64,000 nt of DNA from Thermohalobaculum sp039815685 (GTDB taxonomy: Bacteria; Pseudomonadota; Alphaproteobacteria; Rhodobacterales; Rhodobacteraceae): positions 25,112 to 89,111 of the forward strand of contig JBCBYV010000021.1 of the NCBI GenBank assembly GCA_039815685.1, given 5' to 3'. The position numbers and the translations under genes are program-made. Below are positions 33,375 through 40,856 of the stretch, piece by piece. The notes beneath the pieces were generated by a model that saw nothing but the letters and a program-made list of their open reading frames with translations, was not told the origin of the DNA and did not search any database. Position 1 is the first letter of the stretch, and the number at the start of each line of letters is the position of its first letter.

Positions 33375-33451
33375 CCCCCGCCCCCGTCACCGCCCCCTGC
33401 CATCGCACGCCGAAGGCGGGTGGTGGCAGGGGGCGGGGGGCGGGGGTGGGG
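33375..33451 (-). terminator. Long GC hairpin terminator of ndk, with G-quadruplex motifs in both arms
   Basis: The inner stem CCGCCCCCTGCCA (33390-33402) pairs perfectly with TGGCAGGGGGCGG (33424-33436) around a 21-nt loop, and an outer stem of C5-G-C5 against G5-rich sequence (33375-33386 with 33441-33451) continues after a small internal loop. On the minus strand it is followed by TGTTTATTT, so it reads as a Rho-independent terminator about 58 bp after the ndk stop. The right arm on the plus strand is G5-C-G6-C-G5-T-G4, a G-quadruplex motif with 1-nt loops. Confidence 0.75.
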
Positions 33452-33508
33452 CCTGAGCGTCGCGCGGCGGCCCGCGTCAGCGGGCGGCCGTGCGGCGCAA
33501 CCGCCTGA

Positions 33509-33931
33509 TCAGCCGACGATTTCCGTGCCAGCGAAGAAATAGGCCATCTCGATGGCCGCGTTCTCGTCGGAGTCCGAGCCGTGCACGGAGTTCTCGCCGA
33601 TCGAGAGCGCGAATTCCTTGCGGATGGTGCCGTCGGCAGCCTCTGCCGGGTTGGTCGCCCCCATCACTTCGCGGTTCTTCGCGACCGCATCCTCACCCTC
33701 GAGCACCTGCACGACGACGGGCTCCGAGCACATGAAGGAGGTCAGCTCGTCATAGAAGGGCCGGGCCGCATGGACCTCGTAGAACTTCTCGGCCTGGGCC
33801 TTCGTCATATGGATCCGCTTCTGTGCGACGATGCGCAGCCCGGCCGCCTCGAGCTTCGCATTGATCGCCCCCGTGAGGTTGCGCTTGGTTGCATCCGGCT
33901 TGATGATCGAGAAAGTGCGGGTGACGGCCAT
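33509..33931 (-). CDS. ndk: Nucleoside diphosphate kinase
   Basis: Ndk balances nucleoside triphosphates by phosphate transfer through an active-site His. The 140-aa product is standard: MAVTRTFSIIKPDATKRNL at the start, the MSEPVV-type segment CSEPVVVQVLEGEDAV, and the active site with His117 in ENSVHGSDS. The ATG at 33931 follows GAGGAG, so the longer frame to 34078 is not used. A strong hairpin terminator follows. It is divergent from dinB. Confidence 0.97.
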   Translation of the reverse strand: MAVTRTFSIIKPDATKRNLTGAINAKLEAAGLRIVAQKRIHMTKAQAEKFYEVHAARPFYDELTSFMCSEPVVVQVLEGEDAVAKNREVMGATNPAEAADGTIRKEFALSIGENSVHGSDSDENAAIEMAYFFAGTEIVG

Positions 33932-33942
33932 CGAAAGCTCCT

Positions 33943-33982
33943 CGTGGTCTGGTCTTGATCTGGTCTCGGTCTGGTCCTGGTC
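33943..33982. repeat. Degenerate TGGTC short tandem repeat in ndk leader
   Basis: TGGTC occurs about six times in 40 bp with 0-6 bp spacing (minus strand: GACCAG repeats) between the ndk start and its likely promoter. It may be a slippage-prone tract. Confidence 0.5.
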
Positions 33983-34076
33983 GCGCACCCCGCCAACGGC
34001 GCAGGCGCGGTCGGGCACTCCCCTGGAATGAGCACCCGTCAGATAGCGCGCGCGCCTTAGCACCGATGGAGGGCCC

Positions 34077-34574
34077 ATGAAAGCGCATTTCCAGATGTTC
34101 GCAGCCTACAATGCCTGGGCGAATGAGCGGCTCTACGCCGCGGCCGGCCAGCTCTCGAAAAAGGATGTGGAGGCGGATCTCGGCGCCTTTTTCGGCAGTG
34201 TGCTCGGCACGCTCAACCATATCATGATCGCCGACCTGCTCTGGCTCGCGCGCCTGCGTGAACAGCGCCCGCCGAACTTCGCCCTCATCGACATCCTGCA
34301 TGACGAAATGGCCGAGCTCACCGCTGCCCGGCGCGTCCTTGACGCCGATATCGTCCGATACGCCGATGACCTGACGGAGGCGGACCTGACGGCCACCATC
34401 ACCTATACGACGATCACCGGCCCCACGACGATGACGCAGCGGCGTGACCATGCGCTGCCGCACTTCTTCAACCACCAGACGCATCATCGCGGGCAGGTGC
34501 ATGCGCTGCTGACCCGCCTTACGGGCGATGCCCCGCCCCTCGACCTTCTCTTCTACCAGCGCGAGATGGCATGA
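34077..34574 (+). CDS. DinB-family protein
   Basis: A 165-aa DinB/DUF664-type four-helix metal-binding protein. The likely metal-ligand histidines are in GTLNHIMIADLLWL (near residue 48) and FFNHQTHHRGQVHALL (near 128-132). Members can act as thiol-dependent transferases or are stress-induced; the substrate is unknown. The start at 34077 follows GGAGGG. Its stop overlaps the start of the MaoC gene (ATGA), so the two are one transcript. Confidence 0.9.
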   Translation: MKAHFQMFAAYNAWANERLYAAAGQLSKKDVEADLGAFFGSVLGTLNHIMIADLLWLARLREQRPPNFALIDILHDEMAELTAARRVLDADIVRYADDLTEADLTATITYTTITGPTTMTQRRDHALPHFFNHQTHHRGQVHALLTRLTGDAPPLDLLFYQREMA

Positions 34575-35020
34575 AGGGCTTCGAGGATTTCGAGCCCGGG
34601 CAGAGGTTCGAGACGACCGGCAGATCGCTCTCCGAAGCCGAGATGATCGGTTTCGCGGAGCAGTACGACTGGCAGTACTTCCACACCGATCCGGCAGCTG
34701 CGGAGGCTTCGCCATATGGCGGGCTCATCGCCTCGGGCTTTCAGACGCTGCTCACCGCCTTTGGTTTGACGCTCACGGCGCGCGAGTGGCGGGACAACAG
34801 CATGGGCAGCCCGGGCATGGACAACCTCCGCTGGAAGGCGCCCGTCCGTCCCGGCGATACACTCAGCGTCAAGGTCGAGGTGCTGGCGACGCGCCCCTCA
34901 CGCTCGAAGCCCGACCGGGGAACGGTGACCTTCGGCCACACTGTGATCAATCAGGACGGCATCGCCGTGATGACCTTCGACACGATGGTGATCATTCGTC
35001 GCCGCGAGGCCGTCCCTTAG
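34571..35020 (+). CDS. MaoC-like (R)-specific hydratase domain protein
   Basis: A 149-aa single hot-dog MaoC domain, which hydrates enoyl-CoA-type substrates. The hydratase-2 motif is present: QYDWQYFHTDPAAAEASPYGGLIASG, with Asp and His (Y-D-x-x-x-x-H-x-D) in place, followed by FQTLLTAFG. The ATGA overlap with dinB is clear. The pairing of DinB and MaoC proteins is seen in alphaproteobacteria but has no known joint function. Confidence 0.9.
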   Translation: MKGFEDFEPGQRFETTGRSLSEAEMIGFAEQYDWQYFHTDPAAAEASPYGGLIASGFQTLLTAFGLTLTAREWRDNSMGSPGMDNLRWKAPVRPGDTLSVKVEVLATRPSRSKPDRGTVTFGHTVINQDGIAVMTFDTMVIIRRREAVP

Positions 35021-35062
35021 CGCTTTGACGCTTCGTCGGGCGCGATCCGCACCGAACGAGAG

Positions 35063-35083
35063 GTCCCGGGTCGAGCCCGGGAC
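35063..35083. terminator. Probable bidirectional terminator between maoC and lipase genes
   Basis: GTCCCGGG and CCCGGGAC form a perfect 8-bp stem with a 5-nt loop (TCGAG) between the convergent ends of maoC (35020) and the LCAT-like gene (35112). There is no T-run, so it could also be a dispersed palindromic repeat. Confidence 0.5.
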
Positions 35084-35111
35084 GCATCCCAAGCACCGGT
35101 AGGCATTCGCC

Positions 35112-36602
35112 TCAGGGAACGGAGGCCAGCACCTTCGCGGCCGGTGGCCGTGGGCGCGCTTCAGCAACCGTCGGCTGAACGCTCTCGACCGCCGGCGGCG
35201 CCCGCCATTGCAGGAGCCAGTAGAGGAGATTGTCCCCGAAGACCGGGCTCGCCACGATGTCCACATGCTCCTCCGGCAGGAGCAGAACGGAGCGATAGAG
35301 TTCCGCCGCATCGTGCCCCGGCTCGAACCGCTTCGGGATCGCGGAGGCACGCAGCACCACCCCATCCCCCTCGGCGAAGCGATCGATGCTGATTGAGCCA
35401 TCCTCCGCCACCATCGCACCCGCCGCCGTCTCGAACCCGCCACCGACGACGAGGAAGAGGTCGAGATCCTCTGGCGGCAGCGCGGGCCGGTCGATCGCGC
35501 GATGGAACTGCTCGGCGCGGGCGAGGAGCTTGCCCAGATGCCGCCGCGCCCGGTCCCGACGCACCGCGTCGCTCGGCGCATCCGGCATCAGCACCCGCAG
35601 CGTCTGGATCGCGTCCTCAGACACAAGACCCCAGCCCTGCGCCTCCCAGTAATCGACGTCGTAGATTTCCTCCACGATCCGCCCCGACGCCTCCATCACC
35701 CGCCCGTCCATCGGGCGCGGCATGAGCTGGTAGATCGAGGGAAAGGAGCCGAAGAGCGCTGGCGGATAGTCGGGTGTGATCGCGCTGAAGCGCTTGCCGT
35801 TCACCAGGTTCTCGAGCGCTGTGACCGAGCCGCGGAAGGGCGGGGCAACCAGTACGACATAGTCGACATGCTTCGCCCCCTCCCAGGTCAGCTCAGGCAG
35901 GGAGCCGTCGGCCGGAAGGTCCTGGCCGCCGTACATCAGGTAGTAGCGCACCACGAGCGTGCCCATGGAATGCGCGATGATATCGAATTTCACGTCCTTC
36001 GGGACCGCCCCGAAGCGCTCGGCCCGCACCTGCCGGACCTGCTCCTTCTTGCGCTTGATGAAGTCGTCGAGGATGCGCGCGGCCTCGACCACGTCGCGCC
36101 GCCAGTCATAGGGGAATTCGAAACTCCCCGCATTGAACTCGCGCGAAAGCTCCGCCTCACGCGTCAGCCGGTAGTCATAACCGCCGGTCACAAGCGTCTC
36201 GAGCAGGCCCCGATAGACATCGATCTCGATCGGCACGAAGAAGGGCGAAGCATCGCCGCCGCCGAAGATCCCGTCGGGCCGCACATCGTCGACGAGGGCT
36301 TCCAGCGTCTCGTCCCCCGCGGAGATCGGCAGGGAGAGGATGCGCGCGCTTCCCGCATCGTTCGGATCGAGGCTCAACCCCTCCGCACCCCAGGCCAACT
36401 CCCCCGTCGGCTCATGGATCAGCCGCGAGCCCAGAATGCCGGGCACGGCGATGATGGGGCGGCGCTGCGGCTCGGGAATGTCGGTCGCGGTCCGGTAGAG
36501 AATGCTGAGATTGGGCAACGCGGGTACGGCGCCGCAGCCGGCAATCAACCCTGCCAGCAGCAAAAGCGCTCCGGTCGTCGCACGCCCACGCCGCCCTCGC
36601 AT
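35112..36602 (-). CDS. LCAT-like lipase/acyltransferase, lipoprotein
   Basis: A 496-aa alpha/beta-hydrolase of the lecithin:cholesterol acyltransferase-like family. The N-terminus is a lipoprotein signal with lipobox LIAGC (Cys23), so it is probably outer-membrane or periplasmically anchored. IIAVPGILGSRLIHE is the oxyanion-hole region typical of LCAT members, FEFPYDWRRDVVEAA follows, and the nucleophile is Ser212 in A-H-S-M-G. I start at the ATG at 36602 (AGAGGA upstream) because a longer frame to 36677 would put the signal peptide internally. Substrate unknown; a phospholipid or lipid-linked acyl group is the best guess. Confidence 0.85.
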   Translation of the reverse strand: MRGRRGRATTGALLLLAGLIAGCGAVPALPNLSILYRTATDIPEPQRRPIIAVPGILGSRLIHEPTGELAWGAEGLSLDPNDAGSARILSLPISAGDETLEALVDDVRPDGIFGGGDASPFFVPIEIDVYRGLLETLVTGGYDYRLTREAELSREFNAGSFEFPYDWRRDVVEAARILDDFIKRKKEQVRQVRAERFGAVPKDVKFDIIAHSMGTLVVRYYLMYGGQDLPADGSLPELTWEGAKHVDYVVLVAPPFRGSVTALENLVNGKRFSAITPDYPPALFGSFPSIYQLMPRPMDGRVMEASGRIVEEIYDVDYWEAQGWGLVSEDAIQTLRVLMPDAPSDAVRRDRARRHLGKLLARAEQFHRAIDRPALPPEDLDLFLVVGGGFETAAGAMVAEDGSISIDRFAEGDGVVLRASAIPKRFEPGHDAAELYRSVLLLPEEHVDIVASPVFGDNLLYWLLQWRAPPAVESVQPTVAEARPRPPAAKVLASVP

Positions 36603-36649
36603 CCCGTCCTCTTCGCTCTGGCCGCCCCGCTCGCGTCGAGGCAGGCCGA

Positions 36650-36662
36650 TTACTCGGAGTAA
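36650..36662. promoter_or_regulatory. 13-bp palindrome between lipase and ABC-F genes
   Basis: TTACTC-G-GAGTAA is a perfect inverted repeat with one central base. It lies in the 168-bp gap between the divergent LCAT-like (start 36602) and ABC-F (start 36771) genes, 48 bp before the lipase start. It is a candidate operator; no regulator is nearby. Confidence 0.3.
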
Positions 36663-36770
36663 TGTGACTAGTAGCACGCGACCTTAAGGTCAGCCATCAC
36701 CGGAGACCTGCGCCTCTCCCTTTTGTGCGCACTCTTTACGCAAGTTTGACGCTTTGCTAGCTCGCCACCC

Positions 36771-38645
36771 ATGCTCTCGATCGCCGATCTTTCCTTCGCC
36801 CTCGCCGGCAAACCGCTCCTCGAGGATGCGACTGCCCGCCTGCCCGAGAAGGCGCGGATCGGGCTGGTGGGTCGCAATGGCGCGGGCAAGACGACGCTCT
36901 TCCGCCTGATCCGGGGAGAGCTGTCGCCGGATCGGGGCAGCATCACCTTGCCCTCTCGCTCCCGCCTTGGCGGCGTGGCGCAGGAGGCGCCGGGCGATGC
37001 GCGTTCCCTGGTCGAGACCGTGCTCGCGGCGGACGAGGAACGCGCGCGTCTCCTTGCCGAAGCGGAGACGGCCGAGGACCCGGTCCGCATCGCCGAGATC
37101 CAGGCGCGGCTGACGGATATCGGCGCGCATTCGGCGGAGGCGAGGGCAGCGAGCATCCTCGCAGGCCTCGGTTTCGACGCCGCCGCGCAATCCCATCCGA
37201 CGGCGGAGTTCTCGGGTGGTTGGCGCATGCGCGTCGCACTCGCTGCGGTGCTCTTCTCGGCGCCTGACCTGCTGCTCCTCGATGAGCCGACGAACTATCT
37301 GGATCTCGAGGGTTCGGTCTGGCTCGAGAGCTATCTCGCCCGCTATCCCTATTCGCTCATGCTCATCAGCCATGATCGCGGCCTTCTGAACCGCGTGCCG
37401 AGCCATATCCTGCATCTGCATGATCGCCGGCTCACGCTCTACACGGGCAATTTCGACGACTTCGACCGGATGCGCCGCGAGAAGATGGCGCTCCAGGCCG
37501 CCGGCGCGAAGAAACAGGCCGCGCGGGCCGCCCATCTGCAGAGTTTCGTCGACCGCTTCCGCTACAAGGCGAGCAAGGCAAGACAGGCGCAGAGCCGTCT
37601 GAAGATGCTCGAGAAAATGCAGCCCATCGCGGTGGAGGCCGATGCCGCCGTGGCACCCATCCGCTTCCCCGAGCCAGAGGAGCTGGCGCCCCCGGTGCTG
37701 AAGGTCGAGGGGGCAAGTGTTGGCTACGATGAGCCCGTGCTGAGACGCCTCGATTTCCGGATCGACCAGGACGACCGCATCGCGCTTCTGGGTGCGAACG
37801 GCCAGGGCAAGTCGACGCTCGCGAAGCTGATCGCGGGGAGGCTTCTGCCGCTCGCGGGTCGTCGGCAGGCGTCGGGCAAGCTCCGCATCGGGTTCTTCGC
37901 GCAGCATCAGGCGGAGGAGCTGATCGCATCCGAGACGCCGCTCGAGCATATCCGCCGCGCCCTGCCAGACGCGCTGCCGGCGAAGCTGCGGAGCCGCCTT
38001 GCCCAGTCTGGCATCGGCTCGGATATCGCGGAGACGCCCGTCTCCGCACTCTCGGGGGGGCAGAAGGCGCGGCTCCTCCTCTGCCTCGCAGCGCTCGATG
38101 CGCCGCATCTCATTATCCTCGACGAGCCCACAAACCATCTCGACATGGAGAGCCGGGAGGCGCTGGTGGAGGCGCTCAACGCCTACAAGGGCGCCGTGAT
38201 CCTGATCAGCCATGACGCCCATCTGGTCGAGCTCGTCGCCGATCGCCTGTGGCTCGTGAAAGACGGGCGGGTGACGCCATTCGAGGAAGACCTCGCCGCC
38301 TATCGCCGCCTGATCCTCGCAACGTCTGACACGGCTGCCAGTGGCGGTGGTGGTGGCGGCAATGCGGCCGGCATCGTGGAGCGGCGCGAGCGGGCAACAG
38401 CCAGGAAAGCGCTCGCGCCCCTCAAGGCAGAGGTCGCCGCTGCCGAGGCACGCCTCGAGAAGATCACCGAGCTTCTGGAACGCCTCGACGCGATGCTCGC
38501 GGACCCGGCACTCTACGAGGGTTCGTCCGAGAAGATCGCCGCGCTCACCCAGAAGCGCGGCGAGCTCCTCGCAACCCAGGAGAAGGCGGAAGAGCAATGG
38601 CTCGCCGCAAGCGAACGCCTTGAAGCCGCGGCCTCCGCTGCCTGA
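36771..38645 (+). CDS. ABC-F family ATPase (YheS/Uup type)
   Basis: A cytosolic protein with two ABC domains and no membrane domain, of the type that acts on ribosomes. The 624-aa product has Walker A GRNGAGKT and GANGQGKS, signatures FSGGWRMRVALA and LSGGQKARLLL, and Walker B LLLLDEPTN and LIILDEPTN. The inter-domain linker with charged helices is present (KKQAARAAHLQSFVDRFRYKASKARQAQSR). A Gly-rich hinge (about residues 525-530) leads to a C-terminal coiled coil. The opening ARIGLVGRNGAGKTTLFRLI is most like YheS. It is followed by a perfect palindrome. Confidence 0.95.
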   Translation: MLSIADLSFALAGKPLLEDATARLPEKARIGLVGRNGAGKTTLFRLIRGELSPDRGSITLPSRSRLGGVAQEAPGDARSLVETVLAADEERARLLAEAETAEDPVRIAEIQARLTDIGAHSAEARAASILAGLGFDAAAQSHPTAEFSGGWRMRVALAAVLFSAPDLLLLDEPTNYLDLEGSVWLESYLARYPYSLMLISHDRGLLNRVPSHILHLHDRRLTLYTGNFDDFDRMRREKMALQAAGAKKQAARAAHLQSFVDRFRYKASKARQAQSRLKMLEKMQPIAVEADAAVAPIRFPEPEELAPPVLKVEGASVGYDEPVLRRLDFRIDQDDRIALLGANGQGKSTLAKLIAGRLLPLAGRRQASGKLRIGFFAQHQAEELIASETPLEHIRRALPDALPAKLRSRLAQSGIGSDIAETPVSALSGGQKARLLLCLAALDAPHLIILDEPTNHLDMESREALVEALNAYKGAVILISHDAHLVELVADRLWLVKDGRVTPFEEDLAAYRRLILATSDTAASGGGGGGNAAGIVERRERATARKALAPLKAEVAAAEARLEKITELLERLDAMLADPALYEGSSEKIAALTQKRGELLATQEKAEEQWLAASERLEAAASAA

Positions 38646-38680
38646 GATCTGCTTGGACCGATATCGGCGTCCGGGTGCCG

Positions 38681-38706
38681 AGCAAATTCCTTCAAAGGAA
38701 TTTGCT
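38681..38706. terminator. 26-bp perfect palindrome after the ABC-F gene
   Basis: Two 12-bp arms (AGCAAATTCCTT / AAGGAATTTGCT) flank a CA spacer, 36 bp after the ABC-F stop and 7 bp before the holC stop on the other strand. It is AT-rich and unlike its surroundings. It can fold as a hairpin on either strand and may terminate both convergent transcripts, or be a small repeat element. Confidence 0.55.
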
Positions 38707-38712
38707 TAGCGC

Positions 38713-39189
38713 CTAGCCGCCGCTCTCCGCCTGCTTCTCCCATCTTCCGCCCGGGGCCTGGGACCAGAAGACGGCGCGGAGGCCAGCGGCGGTCGTGGCG
38801 CGCCAATGCGCTCGCGCTTCCTCCAGCGCCTCGTCATCGTGCCCGTCAAAGAGAAGCGCTGTGCGGGTGAGGCTCGCCGCCTCGCCCGTGTCGAATGCCG
38901 CACGGTCGATCAGAAAAAGCGCCTCGCGTGGGCCGCCCGCAGGTGTGGGCTCCGTCGTCAGCAGGACAGGCTGACGCGCATCCTGCGGACCGCCGGCGAG
39001 ACCGTGCGGCAGAAACCCCGCCTGATCGTGGCTCCAGAGCGAGAGATCGAGCGCCTCCATCGCCGCGCGGTCGCGCCCGCGGACCTCGACGCGCCATCCA
39101 CGTTCCAGCGATTTCGCGAGCATGACCGGGAGGGCGCGGTCGAGCGGTGTCTCGGTCAGGCGATAGAAGCCGAGCTCGGCCACGGCCAT
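38713..39189 (-). CDS. holC: DNA polymerase III chi subunit
   Basis: HolC links the clamp loader to SSB. The 158-aa product starts AELGFYRLTETPLDRALPVMLAKSLERGWRVEVRG (quoted in part), has the LWSHDQAGFLPHG motif typical of chi, and ends RAVFWSQAPGGRW. Its ATG shares one base with the pepA stop (TGATG), so it is coupled to pepA, the usual alphaproteobacterial pepA-holC pair. A longer in-frame start at 39453 lies within pepA and is not credible. Confidence 0.93.
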   Translation of the reverse strand: MAVAELGFYRLTETPLDRALPVMLAKSLERGWRVEVRGRDRAAMEALDLSLWSHDQAGFLPHGLAGGPQDARQPVLLTTEPTPAGGPREALFLIDRAAFDTGEAASLTRTALLFDGHDDEALEEARAHWRATTAAGLRAVFWSQAPGGRWEKQAESGG

Positions 39190-40673
39190 CAGCCCTCGTA
39201 TCGCGCCTTGACCAGCGCATCGAGGGCGGCGACGCCCCAGCCCGTCGCACCCTTGGGCGCGAGATCCGTGCCGCTCGAGCTCTCCGCCACGCCGGCGATG
39301 TCGATATGGATCCAGGGCATGCCGTCCTCGACAAAGCGGTGCAGAAACTCCGCCGCCGTGATCGAGCCGGCGGGCCGGCCGCCTGTGTTCTTGATATCGG
39401 CCTTCCGGCTCTTGAGCTGATCGGCATAGGGCTTGCCGAGCGGCATGCGCCACGCGTCGTCACCGGTCGCCGTGCAGGCCGTCTCGAAATCCGAGGCCAG
39501 CCCGTCGTCCGTTGCATAATAGGCCGCACGATGATGGCCAAGCGCGATGATGCAGGCGCCGGTCAGGGTGGCGAGGTCGATGATCGCCGTGGGCTTCATG
39601 GACTGCTGCACATGCCAGAGCACGTCGCAGAGCAGCAAGCGACCCTCAGCATCAGTGTTGATGATCTCGATCGTGTCGCCCTTCATGGACTTTACGATAT
39701 CGCCCGGGCGCTGCGCCTTGCCGTCGGGCATGTTCTCGACGAGACCGACGACGCCAACGACGTTCGCCTTGGCCTTGCGAAGGGCGAGGGTGCGCATGAC
39801 GCCAGCCACGACGCCCGCGCCGCCCATATCCATGGTCATCTCCTCCATCCCGCCCGCAGGCTTTAGCGAGATGCCGCCCGTGTCGAAGACGACGCCCTTG
39901 CCGACAAGCGCGAAGGGCGCCTCATCCCCGCCGCCCGACCACTTCATGGTGACGACCTTGGTCTCGCTCTCCGAGCCCTGCCCGACGCCGAGAAGGGCGC
40001 GCATTCCCAGCGCCTCGAGCTCCGGCTCGCCCAGGATCTCGACCTCGAGCCCTAGCTCATGCATCGCCGCGAGACGGGCGGCGAACTCGCCCGTCGTGAG
40101 CCGGTTGGCAGGCTCGTTCACGAGGTCGCGGCTGAAATAGATGCCTTCCGCCAGCGCCATATGCGCCCTGCTCTCGCGCGCCAGTGTCTCCGGGTTGGCG
40201 GCAAGCACACGGATGCTGCGCTGACCCGGCGACGGCGCATCCTCCTCGACCTTCTTGTACTCCCGGAAATCGTAGAGGCGGAGGGCGACCGCCAAGACGA
40301 GATCTGCTGCTACAGCGTCGGCGGTCCCGGAGACGGCCAGCGTGACCGCGCCCTTCGCCGCCAGCGCCTTGGCCACAGCGCCGCCCGTGCGACGGGCCGC
40401 GGCCGCATCCGGCTCGGCCCCGAGGCAGGCGAGCACCACGCGGCTCACTGCGAGGCCCGCGGGGAAGGCGAAGCTGCCCACCACGCCCGGCTTGCCCTTG
40501 AAACTCTCTTCGGCCAGCGCCCGGGCGATCCCGCCCCCCATCGCCGCGTCCGCTGCGGCGGCGGCGGACGTCATCGTCCCGTCGGCCCCCGCCAGCACGA
40601 CGAGCGTGCCCTCGAGTGCGGCGATATCTGCGCCGTCCTCGGCGTCGAAGGCGATGTTCGGGAGAGGGGTCAT
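39189..40673 (-). CDS. pepA: Leucyl aminopeptidase (peptidase M17)
   Basis: A hexameric two-metal aminopeptidase in the cytosol. The 494-aa product has an N-terminal macro-like domain and the M17 catalytic domain: GKGVVFDTGGISLKP (metal/catalytic Lys), MDMGGAG, and NTDAEGRLLL. The family block GHHRAAYYATDDGLA follows. It is coupled to holC. The region in front of the ATG carries a tandem duplication of the Shine-Dalgarno (40674-40697). It is divergent from lptF, with a 183-bp gap. Confidence 0.96.
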   Translation of the reverse strand: MTPLPNIAFDAEDGADIAALEGTLVVLAGADGTMTSAAAAADAAMGGGIARALAEESFKGKPGVVGSFAFPAGLAVSRVVLACLGAEPDAAAARRTGGAVAKALAAKGAVTLAVSGTADAVAADLVLAVALRLYDFREYKKVEEDAPSPGQRSIRVLAANPETLARESRAHMALAEGIYFSRDLVNEPANRLTTGEFAARLAAMHELGLEVEILGEPELEALGMRALLGVGQGSESETKVVTMKWSGGGDEAPFALVGKGVVFDTGGISLKPAGGMEEMTMDMGGAGVVAGVMRTLALRKAKANVVGVVGLVENMPDGKAQRPGDIVKSMKGDTIEIINTDAEGRLLLCDVLWHVQQSMKPTAIIDLATLTGACIIALGHHRAAYYATDDGLASDFETACTATGDDAWRMPLGKPYADQLKSRKADIKNTGGRPAGSITAAEFLHRFVEDGMPWIHIDIAGVAESSSGTDLAPKGATGWGVAALDALVKARYEG

Positions 40674-40697
40674 GCTGGGCTCCGTGCTGGGCTCCGT
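40674..40697 (-). repeat. pepA: Tandem 12-bp duplication carrying the pepA Shine-Dalgarno
   Basis: On the minus strand the sequence ACGGAGCCCAGC occurs twice in immediate succession directly before the pepA ATG. Each copy has a CGGAG ribosome-binding core; the near copy is about 7 nt from the ATG. Expansion or contraction would move or remove one of the two sites. Confidence 0.75.
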
Positions 40698-40856
40698 TGG
40701 CCGGTCGTCGCTGACCTAGCGCGCCCCCGGGCCGCTGGCCAGTCGCATCGCCGGCATGCGAAGGGTTGCAGGCGGCGGCTTGTCGCGCCCCGCGCCAGGC
40801 GCCATTGTCGCACGGCCGGTGCGCCGGCATTGGCCAAGGCCGCCGGGAGCCCGTTC

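Noticed and set aside
36690..38597. Minus-strand open frame (635 codons) across the ABC-F gene
   Set aside because: The plus-strand frame has full ABC motifs; this one has none.
40059..40856. Upstream extension of the lptF frame
   Set aside because: Antisense to pepA; the conserved LptF N-terminus begins at the GTG at 40857.
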